Shown here: positions 22,546-34,025 of the stretch, piece by piece
Layout of the letters: the number at the start of each line of letters is the position of its first letter
How positions within the stretch are numbered: the stretch's first letter is position 1
Origin: Phanerochaete sordida
Lineage: Eukaryota > Basidiomycota > Agaricomycetes > Polyporales > Phanerochaetaceae
Direction of reading: 5' to 3'
Length of the DNA stretch: 64,000 nucleotides
Assembly: GCA_019973155.2 (NCBI GenBank)
Contig: BPQB01000015.1
Span: forward strand, 546,580-610,579
Program-made: the position numbers and the translations under genes
Notes under the pieces: generated by a model
What the model saw: only the letters and a program-made list of their open reading frames with translations
Database searches by the model: none
Told to the model about the DNA's origin: nothing

Positions 22546-23231
22546 TAAGGATCTAAGTCCGAGCTACCAGCCCAGTTAGGCGAGATGCTCCTAGACTTCG
22601 AAGCATATCCAGTCCTGCTTCTGTAGCTGCATTTCGGGGAGAGCCTCCGTCGAGGTTGGCGGACGCCGACGAGAGAACGCAGGGCCGTTCAATGCACGAC
22701 GCGAACGCCGCCCCCGAAAAGACTTTTCATTCCATGCTATGTATACAAAACAGTTCTGGTATATCACTGTAAGCTGTCAGATCCTCGTCGTAGACAACGA
22801 AGAGAATCGTTACTCACTGAAGTGGTGCTTTGCGTCGCTGGAAGACAGCCCCAAGAACAAGACATCACGTCGTCACACGTGGTGACGCCACGCTTGCCTG
22901 CCCCTCTGCGCCTCCACCTACCACGCAAGCTCTCACCAGCGTGCGTCGACGTCGGCTTGAGACACCTCGACGCCGTCATAACCGTCGACACGAAGCAGTG
23001 CCGAGTGCCGCCGCGGGCGCCCCGCCGCCACGCGATGGCGGGATGTGACACACACGTTACGTACCTCCTAATTTCGTCACGAGATGAATAAACCAGAATT
23101 TTTTCATCCCGTATTTTCGTCCGCGAAAACGCGGCCTCCTCGTTGCCAACCTGCCCGCTGATCTGCACGTCTGCCACCAAACACGCGGCGCCCGTGCTGC
23201 AGACGGCTCTCGTGTTGAAGCGGAGTCCACG

Positions 23232-26200
23232 ATGAGCGAATGGCTGCATCTCGTAGCCGACGACGCGCTTTCGACTCCTAGCAGTCTGTCCAGCCTTCCG
23301 TCCACTCCAGAGCTCGAGCAGAATGCCCAGAACGACGCACTCGCCCGTCAGGATGCTGTGAAGCCCAACAAGTTCGGGACGACGGACCAGACATGCGCTT
23401 CGCCCGGATGCGATTGGACCGTGGACCCGACGCGACCGTCGAGTCTCTGCGTCGTTTGCGAGCAGAAGAAACATAGCGACGAGGAGCGGGCGAGGCTGAA
23501 GCACATATTGGGTGCGCGTTCGAAGGGGTCAGCGGTACGTCCAACGGGTCAAACTCTGATATGTGCCGGGGATATTGACGAGCTTCAGAAACCAACATGT
23601 GCCATCTGCGCCCGAACGGTCGTCCTCCCACCGATTATGCGACCTGTCCAATTCATCATATGCACCATCTGCGAAGCGAAGATGGCGTCTGCAAACGCTG
23701 TAGCTGGCCTGGCGAAGTCGTCTGTGCGTTCATCTCCTTCGAATCCCAACCAGGCCGCGGACCCCTCTAGTCGGCCGCTGGCTGTCAGCCGTGCGAACGG
23801 GCGACCAGCCGGAACCCTCATCGAGATGAAATCGTCTTCTGCGTCCGACAACACGCAGCGCGACCCGCCCTTGACCATCAAGCTGCCGAAGCTGCACAAA
23901 CCGGCGGACAAGCCGAAGAAGCCGTCTACAACGAGGCCGACTGCGGGTGCATCCACCTCGAGCACGAACGGTCAGCAGAGCGCAAAGGCGCAGGCCAGAC
24001 ACAGAGCATCTGCCATGGATCCCTCTGCGAAGGCCCCGCTGAAGCGCAAGGCGAGCTTGAAAGGGCCGGGCGCGGACGACCGCCGGCCTATCGCGAACGC
24101 CATGGCTCCCCCGCCCGCCGTGGGCAGCTTCCTATCGGCTCTCCTCCTGCGATGGGAGGCGACCGAGAAAGCCATCGACTCGCTCAGCAAGACGCCGCAC
24201 TTCAACGATCGCGGCGAGTACATCGTCCCGCCCGCCCCGTCGCCCTTCAAGATCTCGAAGGAGGCGACATCGCCCTCCAGCAGTCGATCTGCGGACTCTC
24301 TCGAACATGTGCTCTCGTCGCCTGAAGAGGCGCCGCTCTCCTTGCGAAGACAGCTAGCGAAGGCACGGGCCAGCGCGGATCTGTCGTCAGCGCCGAATAC
24401 ACTCAATAATCCCACTTCCACCAGCGGTCTGCACACTATCCCTGCGATTGCGATGGAAACCCGAGTGGACGACTCGCAGCGCCCGCGACTCACCCTTCGT
24501 CTACCCTCGCGATCTTCGTTCAACAAGGCCAAGAAATCTTCAGCACCATCGGCATCCCACGACCCGTCCAGCAGTGAACAAGGTGCGGCCGCATCTCCCG
24601 CCACCTCTTCGCAGTCTCGTCCCTGTCGTCGGGAAGGCTGCGCCGCTGTGCTGGACCCGACCCATCCCTGGATCTTCTGCGCCGATTGTCTGAATAGCAG
24701 GGAGACGAAGACGCTGTCGCCGGCCGAGCCCCAGGCATGGAGTTCGCTAGCGACTGTGCCTAGTGCTCCGCGACGCCAGTCCGAGCCCAACGTCACCGGC
24801 TGGGCTGAGATCAAGGAAGATCGGAAAAGGCGTCTCAGCGAGCCGTCGGTCTTGTCTGCCATGGGCAAGCTTGATGGAGCGCGCGAGAAACCGAAAAAAT
24901 TAAGGCAGTCTGCCTTGCCCACGCCACCACCTTCGTCACGCCAGAGCTCACCCGTCACCGCGGCGCACGCGTCGTCGACCTCGTCTTCCCCGCAATTTGC
25001 ATCGTCTTTCGTAGAAAAGCCCCCTACTCCACTATCACCGCCATCGTCGCCCGAGCTCCCGCTCGCCTTCGCGTCGTCGTCGGCTCCTCCGACGCCCCTC
25101 GCCCCGCGCTACGCCCGCAAGGAAGACGTCGAGGAGCAACTCTGGGACAGCGACCTCTCCGACCTGACGCCACTCGAGTCATCTGATGACGACAGCGAAG
25201 CAGAGCAGGACGGCGCCGCGCGCGGGCGCGATGCAGCGGCGCCCACGGGCTCGTGCGTGCCGGGGGTGAAGGGCTACGTCTGCGTGCGGAGCAAGTGCCA
25301 GAACCTGCTGCCACAGCAGTCGCGGTGGAAGATGTGCCACACGTGCCGGCTGCGCTTCCGCGAGCTCTCGCGCGAGCGGCAGCAGCGGCTCTTCACGCAC
25401 GCCGCCGCCGCGGACCTCGGCGTCGACCCGTCGCGCGCGTGCGCGCTCCGCACGTGCAAGGCGCTGCTCCCGCCCGAGGCGCGCTACAAGTGGAAGCTGT
25501 GCGAGGCGTGCCGCACGCGCACGCGCCGCCAGAGCCGCAAGCGCCGCTACGGTGAGGTCGGGCTCGCGTCGGACGAGGACGGCGAGGACGCGGAGCTGCT
25601 CGCGCGCCTCGAGCGGCGCAAGGGCCGCGTCGCGTTCAAGAAGCTGCGGCTGACGTTCAAGGGCGCGACCGTCGCCAGCGTCGAGGCGCAGAAGCGCGCG
25701 CGGGTCGCGATCAGCGTGGTACGTGCGTCTCTCCCAGTCGACTCCCTCCCGCTGACCCCGTGTGCAGCTCGTGCCGGACGACGCGGTGCGCTTCCCGCCG
25801 TACCAGTCGCTCCAGCGGATGCTCGCCGAGCTGCGCGGGCGCCTGCTCGGCTTCGTGACGGTGACGACGCGCTACCTGCGCTTCAAGCTGCAGCAGCAGG
25901 CCGCGCCGCCCGCGGCCGGCGGCGCGCTCGACGACGTGCAGCCCGCGCTCTTCGCGTTCGAGGGCGAGTTCTCCGAGATCGCGGACCCCACCGGCGGCGA
26001 GGTCGGCTCGCGCATCGAGCAGGTGCAGGGCGACGTCGGGCGCGCGCTCGGCATGGCGTTCGCCCTCGCGGGCTACGACGTGCAGCCCGACGGCACGATC
26101 GTCGGACAGTACACGTGCGTGCACGAGGTGCTCGTCCCGATGCCGCTCGCCGCCAAGCCTGGCCCCGCGGCGCTGACCGCGGCGACGTCCGGGAGTCCCT

Positions 26201-26364
26201 CCCAGGTGGCACCGGGGCAAGGCGAGGACCAGCAAGAGAACTTCGTGTTCGACGTCATCGCGAAGCACATGCAGGGCGAGCTGCGCGTGTCGGTTCTCTG
26301 GGACCGGTCGCACAAGTACTTTCCGGGCCTGCGCACGATCGTGCAGTTCAAGCTCTTCGGCTAA
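23232..26364 (+). CDS. Large Ser/Pro-rich protein with five Cys4 modules
   Basis: Exons 23232-25718 and 25768-26364 give about 1027 aa. Cys modules lie at residues 55/60/73/76, 123/126/144/147, 465/470/483/486, 684/689/702/705 and 737/742/757/760. Three have exactly C-x4-C-x12-C-x2-C, one C-x4-C-x14-C-x2-C and one C-x2-C-x17-C-x2-C; each is likely a zinc site. Modules 4 and 5 are followed by basic helices (RLRFRELSRERQ, TRTRRQSRKRR) that could bind nucleic acid (inference). Between modules the chain is low-complexity Ser/Pro/Lys with a large acidic patch before module 4. The second exon encodes a folded domain: FPPYQSLQRMLAELRGRLLG, FAFEGEFSEIAD and a C-terminus VSVLWDRSHKYFPGLRTIVQ. I do not recognise the family; a nuclear role is plausible. 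Reading through the intron gives a different, longer frame that loses the folded domain. Confidence 0.75.
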
Positions 26365-27672
26365 ATGCACCACGGTCTGCTCACGGTATTATCATACTCA
26401 CGTTTTTTTGCATGATTTTTATTCTTACATTACATGTACCCATCATGAACTCTTGCTGCATCTTCGCTCATCGCTACCGTAACCTTTGTTGTATTTCTTC
26501 TTGCTGCTTCATGATCTCTTATGATTCTCCATGATCCCTGCTGTAGTCCTTTTGGGATTGATCTGTGAATGCAATGCTCATGCAGTTGACCGTTCGCCCC
26601 GCTCACCGTGGAGTGCGTGAGGAAACCGGCTCGTCTGCCCCAGGTCCTACGCAGTGAGCTGAATAAAGTTCTGTTTCGCAGTCGGCTTCTGACATTTCAG
26701 ACGTCGATTTTGACCCGCTGTCTTCCCATTTTTCGCGCCCTTGCCTTTCGGGAACGCCATATCAAGCAGCTACCACGCAATATAGAGACGACGCACCAGC
26801 TGCGGCGCGAGCGACGCGTACCACGGCCTCCGTGCCCGCTCCCGCTGCAAACGGGCACTCTCCTGCGTACGCCCCCACCTCCACACCCCCACCAGCCAAC
26901 CTGACGCATACACCCAGACCGACACGCGCCAGCAGGCGCATCGGACCGTGCACAAGCCGACGTGCCTGCCCTGCGCGCGGGCGCGGTCTGGCGCATCGCG
27001 GCGCGCTCGCAGGCGCGGGAGCGACACGTCCGCCGACGTCCCCGCCGGCGCCCTGCGCCACGTCCGCCTCGCGCGCGCGCGCACGCCGAGCGCGCTCGCT
27101 GCGGGCGGCGTCCCGCGCCGCATCTGCAGCACCGTGCGCCACGCGGGCCGCGCGGGCGCCGACGCGCTCGACGACTCGAACGGCATCGCGAGTCAGCTGC
27201 GCGTCGAGGTCGCGAGCGGGTTCGCGCCGTCCGGGTGAGGGGCGCTGTTGGGCGTCGGGGGTGCTGCGGGCTGACGAAGGCTGGGATAGGTGGTTCATGG
27301 GCAGTCCCGGGACGGTGCCTCGCGCCGCAGCTCCCACAGAGCGTCGCGGCTGACAGGCATGTCGCGCAGTGCATCCTGTTACAGTTCCGCGAGGACGGCA
27401 AGCCGCGCACGCAGGGGACGGTCGAGGCGCTCTGGATGTGGCGCCGCACCGTCTTCGCCGCGTCGACCTCGGACGGGTGGGTGCACGCGAGCGAGCTGCT
27501 GACGCCGGCGTCGTGGCAGCTGGGGTCGAGGATGTACTTCCGGGAGCAGAAGGAGAAGGGCGGCAGACGTTCAGTCGCTTCTGGCGCTGCTGTGACGGTA
27601 GCAGGATAGTTGAGGTGATGCGAATATCACTAGCATTTTGTACATGCCTAACGGAACACTAGAACAATGATT
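26365..27672. other. GC-rich region, coding status unclear
   Basis: Between about 26940 and 27609 both strands stay open because of very high GC. A plus-strand frame reads VPAGALRHVRLARARTPSAL and DSNGIASQLRVEVASGFAPS, and another one downstream ALWMWRRTVFAASTSDGWVH and ASELLTPASWQLGSRMYF, as if exons of one gene. No ATG-led chain with good splice sites could be built. It may be a decayed gene. Confidence 0.25.
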
Positions 27673-28281
27673 TTAGGCTAAGATCCTCCTCCGGAACGCC
27701 CCCAGATCCCTCATCCGCCGCCAGTTTACCAGCGCGTACTTGACGATATGTAGCGTCAGGGTCTCGAACCGATCGAGCGCCCCGTACTCCTGTGCGAACG
27801 CAGTGGTCCGCGTGAAGTGGATGAGCACGTTGATCGCGTCGATCTCGTCCGCTGGGCGACTCGCGTCCGAGACATTGGCTGTGTACGCGATCCTGTCCGG
27901 ATATCGCGCGCTGAACATCTTGCTGTACTTGACTGACATCCCAAGTTCTGTGGCCGCCAGGTCCACGTCGGTGGTGATAATCCAGCGCTCGCTGAAGCTG
28001 CCGAGGTCCGTGGGGTAGTCGGTGCGGTCGGCCCATACACGGGTGCGAACTGGTGGGCAAGCTGGAGTTGACTTCAGAGCGGCATGAAGGTTTCTCAGAA
28101 CTTGAAGTTCGTTGGGAGTGAACTTGAACGCGAAGGTGTTGTCGGCGATGTCGAGACGCCGCAGTGTGCGGAGCAACATCTCGAGGGCCTCTACGACGAA
28201 AGCAGGGTTATATGAGCCCCATCTCTTCTGGTACCAGTGAATCGAAGTGTAGTCATCGTAGGGTCCATCGAGGTGGGTCAT
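27673..28281 (-). CDS. F3, member of the W-G...D-P family
   Basis: A single-exon gene. The ATG at 28281 (MTHLDGPYDDYTSIHWYQKR) is preferred over an in-frame GTG at 28356, because the GTG region carries GTGGCCACTC and TTTGTCA, the same pair of boxes as in the F5 and F7 promoters. The protein is 202 aa with HWYQKRWGSYNPAFVVEALE, FKFTPNELQVLRNLHAALK, ASRPADEIDAINVLIHF and AQEYGALDRFETLTLHIVK. The last two blocks are among the best copies of the family consensus. No signal peptide or membrane helix. It is divergent from the NIMA kinase gene, with about 390 bp between the two starts. Function unknown. Confidence 0.68.
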   Translation of the reverse strand: MTHLDGPYDDYTSIHWYQKRWGSYNPAFVVEALEMLLRTLRRLDIADNTFAFKFTPNELQVLRNLHAALKSTPACPPVRTRVWADRTDYPTDLGSFSERWIITTDVDLAATELGMSVKYSKMFSARYPDRIAYTANVSDASRPADEIDAINVLIHFTRTTAFAQEYGALDRFETLTLHIVKYALVNWRRMRDLGAFRRRILA

Positions 28282-28334
28282 GATGAAGTTGCTGAGCGGA
28301 AGGAAGGGTGGCACAGGCGACGTACTGTCCGTTT

Positions 28335-28356
28335 TGACAAAATCTGGAGTGGCCAC
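28335..28356 (-). promoter_or_regulatory. GTGGCCAC/TTTGTCA promoter pair of F3
   Basis: On the minus strand GTGGCCACTC (28356-28347) is followed by TTTGTCA (28341-28335), about 55-75 bp upstream of the ATG. The same two boxes occur in the same order upstream of F5 and F7. Confidence 0.45.
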
Positions 28357-28670
28357 ATCTTACGCCACTCAGCCGTGTCAATCTCCAAACCCTTTATGGT
28401 TTCCACGGTGACCACAAAGGACGGAGCCAACTTCTTGTCGGTGGCTGGAGACAACGGCGAGGGACCCTAACCCCGCGTTACCCTCGTGGCGTTAGCCACG
28501 CTCACGTGAGCGGGTCGCGAAAGGTGAGCGCCTCTCTTGAGCGCCCGGTTCGTGTTCCCGTCGACGACGACACCGGCGAGCCCTTCTTTCATACCGACAG
28601 CGACCCTCAAGACGGCGAAAACCAAAGCACGGCGAATAGAAGCAACCCTGGACACCCTCTCGCCCCCACG

Positions 28671-31361
28671 ATGTCTTCCCCACTCTCGCTTTATGAGCCC
28701 CTCGACATCATCGGGAACGGCTCTTTTGGCATCATTCGGAAAGTCAGGCGCAAGGTGGACGGCCTGGTGAGCGGCATTCGCGTGTGCCATTTTTTGAGCA
28801 TTTTTGACGAGTTTGATCTGCCAGATCTTTGCGAGAAAAGAACTCAACTTCGAGCGCATGTCCGAGCGGGACAGGAAACAAATAGTGGCGGAAGTGTATG
28901 TCCGCCGCTCGTGGAACGGCTCTCCAGGCACTCACCTCAGGCCCCAGGAACATCCTCAAAGACCTGCACCACGAGAACATCGTGCAATACCGCGACCGCT
29001 ATGTTGACCGCGAGGCGGGCATCCTCTACATCCTCATGGAGTACTGCGGCGGCGGCGACCTTTCGAGCATCATCAAACAGGCACAACGGCATCAGCGGCC
29101 GATCCCCGAGGACACCATATGGAACTATTTCATGCAGCTGTGCCTTGCACTGAGCTATTGCCACCATCCGAACGGGCAGGGACAGGGACGTTTGAGCAGT
29201 GGAGGCAGCGGGGAAGAGAAGGACAGACGACCGCAGATTCTGCACAGAGACCTGAAGCCAGACAATGGTGCGTGGCACGCATACATGCGTATAGCGCATC
29301 ATCCTAACGCATGTATGCAGTATTCCTGGATGAGAACAACTGTGTCAAGCTTGGCGACTTCGGTCTGTCCAAAGCACTCGCGACGGCAAGCTTCGCCCAG
29401 ACCTACGTCGGGACCCCGTACTACATGTCTCCCGAGCTCATGCAAGAGAAGGCGTACGACTCCAAGTCGGACATCTGGTCTCTCGGGTGCCTCATCTTCG
29501 AGCTCTGCGCCCTGAAGCCGCCCTTCGCGGAAGCGAAGACACACGCCGAGTTGAGTATCCTCATCCGTAACGGTCGCATACCCCCTCTGCCCAAGGGATA
29601 CAGTCCCGCGCTGTCGAGTGTCATCAAAGCCATGCTGAACCTGAACCCTGCGATGCGGCCCAGCGCCGCTCAGCTCCTGCAGCACGAGCGATTGGACCTC
29701 GCGTTCAAGGTCGCGGAAACCCAGAAGATGTGCGCAGCTTCTGTCTCTACGCCACGCTCATGCTGACATTGTACAGGCTGAACGCGGTCAAAGTGCACAA
29801 GACGGGCGTGGTCACCCGCGAACGCGAGGTCGCGGCGCGCGAGGCAGCGATTCTTGAGAAGGAGAGCACCCTCACTTCGATGCTTACCCTCAAAGACAAC
29901 GAGATCGCCTCGCTCCGCGCACTGCTTTCGACGGCAGAAGAGACACATCAAACTAAAGTGCGCGAGGCCCTGTTGAAGCGCGATGAGGAGCTCCGCGCGA
30001 TGGTCCTGAAGCAAGAGGCTGACGTCGCGACGCGCATGGCCCGCCGCGAGGAAGAGATCATGGAGGCCGTGCGGCGGCGGGAAGAGGACATTGCGAAGAT
30101 GTGGGCGGACTGGGAGCGCGAGACGCGAGAGACCATGGCGCGCGCCGTCGAGGAGCGCATGGCGTGGGTCGACACGCGCGCCGCCGAACTGGAGAAAGAG
30201 CACGAGCGGCTGCTGAACGCGCAGGCGGAGCTGAAGCACCGGTGCGAGCAGGCCGAGAAGGAGCTCGCCCTGAGCCGGCGCGAGGGCAAGACGCCGCTCG
30301 AGAACGTCAAGAACCTGATGCGCCAGCCGCTCTGGGACGAGGACGCCGCACAGCAGACGCCGCTGAAGAGCAAGCCGCCTGTCTTCGCGACGCCGATCCG
30401 CGGCGGCGCCGCGGACTGCTGCCCGCCGAGCGCGATGAAGGGCGTCGTGCTCACCGCGACGGGCCAGCAGCTCGCGACGCCGAGCCCCGCCGAGTTCGCG
30501 AAGCTCTTCATCGCGACGCCCAAGGTCTCGCTCAACTTTGCGCAGATCTTCGACTTCGAGAGCGAGACGGACGACTCCGAGGCCGAGGGCTACGAGACGG
30601 ACACGCATGTCCCGCACGGCCTCGCCGCCACCGCCCGCGGGCAGAAGCGCCCGCAGATGCACGAGAGTGAACCAGAGGAGTTTGATGATGACGACGACGA
30701 CGAAGACGACACGGAGTGTACGCCCAAGGCGACCTCGCAGCCCCCAGTCCGACCCACAAGGCTTCGACGACCCTCGATACGAGCGTCTAGCTCACGACCT
30801 ACGCTCCTCGAATCGACGTCAGCGCCATCCATTTCCTCAGCGCCATCGCGAGCATCGTCCCGTGCCAGCTCATCCTCAGCAACTTCGACCGGGTCTTCAA
30901 CCTCGACCGCAACGGTACAACCACGGTCACGAACACGTCCTGGCGCCGGAGGCTTCGTGCCCTCCCGCGAACCGGCCGAGTACGACATGTCGGACGAGGA
31001 GAACCTGCCCAGCCCGTTCCTGAAGAAGATCGACCGCGACCGGATAGCACGCACGGCGTCCGCGCCCGTGCACACGCTGCAGCGCGCGCGGCCCGACGCG
31101 CCCGCCGCCTCCGCGCCGCCGCGCACGCGCACGGCCGGCCCGCGCAAGAGCGGCGCACACACGCTGCGCGCCGTCGCCGTCGTGAACGCCGCGCACACGC
31201 ACGGCGTCGCGACGAGCCGCAGCGCCGGCGCGCTCGGCGCGCGCGCGCCCGTGCGCACTGCCAGCGCCGCGCCGACGGTGCATGCGAACGTGCGCTCGAG
31301 CATACAGAAGGCGCGGAACGCGAGCGAGGACGCGCGGAAGGCGCTGGCGTTCCGCACATAG
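28671..31361 (+). CDS. nimA: NIMA-type (NEK2-like) mitotic Ser/Thr kinase
   Basis: Exons 28671-28766, 28825-28895, 28948-29267, 29321-29729 and 29777-31361 join in frame. The kinase domain is complete: EPLDIIGNGSFGIIRKV (Gly loop), FARKELNF (catalytic Lys), ILYILMEYCGGGDLSSIIKQ (hinge), ILHRDLKPDN (catalytic loop), LGDFGLSK (DFG) and VGTPYYMSPELM (activation loop end). A 14-residue basic/Gly-rich insert precedes HRDLKPDN, typical of fungal NIMA. After the kinase comes a long coiled coil (about residues 310-470; EREVAAREAAILEKESTLTS onward). A Ser/Pro/Asp-rich tail follows, with acidic EEFDDDDDDEDD and many Ser runs that could act in turnover. NIMA kinases drive mitotic entry. Exon 2 is very short (71 nt). 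The C-terminal 150 residues are Ala/Arg-rich and GC-driven. Confidence 0.9.
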
Positions 31362-31959
31362 CGCTCTGCGCTCCCTGTGACTGCCGACCCTCGCCGCCCT
31401 ACAAACACCAAGAGTAGACATCCATGGACGGATCGCCGGCGATATTTACTGTTATTTCTTTGTCTCCCATGGCTTCAGGTTCCTGGTTTCCTTGTGCTGC
31501 CCGACACGCGCCCCACTCCGCCACGCTCTTGCGACACCCTCTTGCCATCCACCGCACTCTCACATCGCATACGCCCACTCGGTCCCTTCGTACCACGTCC
31601 GTCCACAAACATATTTACATACCCCGTCTATTTGGTTTCTTTGTATTCGTACGTAATGCAATTTGCCGCAGCGACACGCTGCTTCTTTCTGGACACTCTT
31701 TGGCCTGGAGACGACTCGGCGTCCATTTCATTCTCCTCGTGCCGTCCTTGACTGCTTGCTCCGATGAAACAAAGGTGCGTGCCACACAGATGTGATTTCT
31801 GCGATGCCTGCTGACAAGGACCTTTTCATTTTACTGGCAGGATCGCCACTGCCAGCGTGGGCAGCCTGGCGATGTGGCCCAAAGGGCTTCCAATGTCGCT
31901 ATGATTATTTTCCTGGCCACCTCTGGCACGAATACGAATACGTGCGTGGTGTCGATATG
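31362..31959. other. 3' flank of the kinase and F4 upstream region
   Basis: This is a pyrimidine-rich, AT-richer stretch without a supported gene. It likely holds the kinase 3' UTR and the F4 promoter, with a GGCCAC box at 31915-31920. Confidence 0.4.
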
Positions 31960-31967
31960 TATATATA
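31960..31967 (+). promoter_or_regulatory. TATA box of F4
   Basis: TATATATA lies 79-86 bp upstream of the F4 ATG and 40 bp downstream of the GGCCAC box. Confidence 0.55.
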
Positions 31968-32045
31968 CCCTATCTGGCCTCGTATTCCGCTAACCTTCCT
32001 CTGCTCACTTCTGCGAACTCCTTCACGCACTTCCATCTTATCGAC

Positions 32046-33218
32046 ATGGCCTCCCCAGCAGTGTACCGTTGTCTCAGCCAGCAGGAGATCGCCCTCAAAT
32101 GGGGCAAGTACGATCCCCTCATCTCCTTCCGGCGCGTGCACACCGCAGTCATGAAAGATGAACCTTTCCTGGGCGATCTTACCCTGACCGGTGACGAACG
32201 CCGCGTCTTCAACAACTTGTATCGCTACGCTATGGAACGCAAGCTCGCTGGTCGACAGCGTCCGTCTATCCTCGGGGACACCGCCCCGTCCACGCCCGAT
32301 CCTCTGCGACGCATGCCCAATATCCCGGAGAAATGGGACCAGCCCGCCCCGGACCAGCTCTCACGCGTTTTCCCTCACGGTGTCGACCACGGAGGCATCT
32401 ACTCGATCCTTTACACAAGCTCGTGCAAGGACGGCGTGCTCCACTACCGACCGTACGTCCACGAATGGCCCGGCGAGCCGCGGGACATGCTTGAGTGTAT
32501 CAACATCGTCTGCGACTACCTGCGCAGCGACGACTTCGCGACCGCGTCCGGCCCCTTGACCCGCTTCGAGATGGACACGCTCATGCTCCTCCGGCGCGTC
32601 GCGATCCACCGCGCGCACGAGACCCCGGGCTACGCGCGCATGCCCTGGCGCGACTTCGTCCTCAAGTGGGGCGCCTTCGACGTCCCGCTCGCGATGCAGG
32701 AGGTCCTCGCCCTCTACACGCTCTCGGCCGCCATCCGCCAGGCGCTGGCGCTCTCCGCCGCCGACGAGAAGCTGCTCCACGGGCTCAGCGACTGGTTCGA
32801 GAGCCCCGACAGACGCGACGCGCCGATCCTGCTCCCGTGCGAGACCCGGACGCGCATCGCACCCGACGAGCACGCCGGCTGGGTCGAGGAGTGGCTCGCG
32901 CCGGACTGCTGGACGGACCTTTACCTCGTGCAGACGCCCGGGCTCGTGGCGGCGGTGCAGAAGGTCGTGTACGCGTGCACCTCCGCCGTGCGCGCGGACG
33001 GCACCGTCGTCGTCGAGTACACGCCGTCCGTCGCCTCGGCCCCGGGCGAGGAGTGCAGCTACGACCAGGTCCTCAACAACCCGAACGTCCTCTACGACTA
33101 CTTCCGCACGGATCTGGTCGCAGACCAGCGTGGCGCGCTCACAGACGACGAGCTTCGCCTCTTGTCGACGCTGAAACGCGTCTTTACCTTCCAGGCGAAG
33201 ATCCAGGCGATGCTTTAG
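32046..33218 (+). CDS. F4, tandem two-domain member of the W-G...D-P family
   Basis: A single-exon gene of 390 aa containing two copies of the family domain. Copy 1 (residues 1-195) has SQQEIALKWGKYDPLISF, LTLTGDERRVFNNLYRYA, VLHYRPYVHEWPGEP, DMLECINIVCDYLRSDDFAT and GPLTRFEMDTLMLLRRVAIH. Copy 2 (about 200-390) has PWRDFVLKWGAFDVPLAMQE, LALSAADEKLLHGLSDW, NPNVLYDYFRTDLV and RGALTDDELRLLSTLKRV. The two copies differ in most positions, so the fusion is old or fast-diverging. No signal peptide or helix. The intronless structure is notable among intron-rich neighbours. Function unknown. Confidence 0.72.
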   Translation: MASPAVYRCLSQQEIALKWGKYDPLISFRRVHTAVMKDEPFLGDLTLTGDERRVFNNLYRYAMERKLAGRQRPSILGDTAPSTPDPLRRMPNIPEKWDQPAPDQLSRVFPHGVDHGGIYSILYTSSCKDGVLHYRPYVHEWPGEPRDMLECINIVCDYLRSDDFATASGPLTRFEMDTLMLLRRVAIHRAHETPGYARMPWRDFVLKWGAFDVPLAMQEVLALYTLSAAIRQALALSAADEKLLHGLSDWFESPDRRDAPILLPCETRTRIAPDEHAGWVEEWLAPDCWTDLYLVQTPGLVAAVQKVVYACTSAVRADGTVVVEYTPSVASAPGEECSYDQVLNNPNVLYDYFRTDLVADQRGALTDDELRLLSTLKRVFTFQAKIQAML

Positions 33219-33900
33219 TAGCGAACTGGGGGCGGTAGAAGTCATGTCCTGTTTGGCGATACATGTTTACCTGTACACCTAATATACAATATTGATGTTC
33301 TCATCTGCTGTAGAATTTGTCTGACTTATGGCACTGTTATGTCCGGGGACCGAAACCGCGTCGCTATATGTGGCGTATGTTGCCACTGGCGCCACTGAGT
33401 TCGGGCGACTCTGCGGTATACGTATGTATATTCCTCGGCTGTGTTGCCAAAATATTTTTGCAATGGCCTGAAATTCCATCCGCTCGCACGAGAAAGTATC
33501 AGGCTGCTTGGCTGCTTAATCAGCGTCATCGACATGATGGTCGTTGCAGCAGAACGTGGCGATCTCGTCGTGGAAACACGTCTTGCGGCAGGCGGCTGCC
33601 GTAGAACTGCTTGCTCGGGATGAGGTGATCATCTCAAGCATTGAATCTGACAAAGGCTGGCGTGACCCTCTGCGGTATCGAGCCATGAATGAGCTCAATG
33701 GATTCGCAGCAACAATGGCATTCGAAGTCCTTCCCAGGTTCATGTTTGAATGGGTGTGGAATCGGAGAACTCGGGAGAAGTAATTCATTGATCCAAGCAC
33801 AATCTTTGCGATCGTGCGGTTGCCTTTGATTTCACCGCTTATATTCCTAGAGACGGCCACATCCTAAAGTCTCGGTCACGTTCTTGCAAAGACGTTAACA
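33219..33900. other. Intergenic, no gene seen
   Basis: The stretch is AT-richer. A short frame at about 33544-33783 (ESDKGWRDPLRYRAMNELNG) has no partner exon or paralogue in the window and is not called. Confidence 0.35.
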
Positions 33901-33977
33901 CGGTGGCCACTCGTGCCTGGCCTTTGTCATACGTAAGCAAGGGCCACGCCCTCGGAGTGGAAGCCTACAGGTATAAA
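33901..33977 (+). promoter_or_regulatory. F5 promoter: duplicated 30-bp block and TATA box
   Basis: 33901-33930 is CGGTGGCCACTCGTGC, four bases, then CCTTTGTCAT. It matches 27 of 30 bases of the F7 promoter (minus strand, 47245-47216). A second GGCCAC is at 33942-33947. TATAAA at 33972-33977 lies about 50 bp upstream of the ATG. Confidence 0.65.
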
Positions 33978-34025
33978 GTGAGCAGTCGAGGACATGGTAC
34001 GCCATCCAACAGCACGAACACAGAA

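Noticed and set aside
22764..23504. Minus-strand frame of 246 codons overlapping the Cys-rich gene start
   Set aside because: Most of it is antisense to exon 1 and upstream of the 23232 gene; no motif was found.
28335..28356. GTG start for F3 at 28356
   Set aside because: The region carries promoter boxes shared with F5 and F7, and an ATG at 28281 lies before the first conserved motif.
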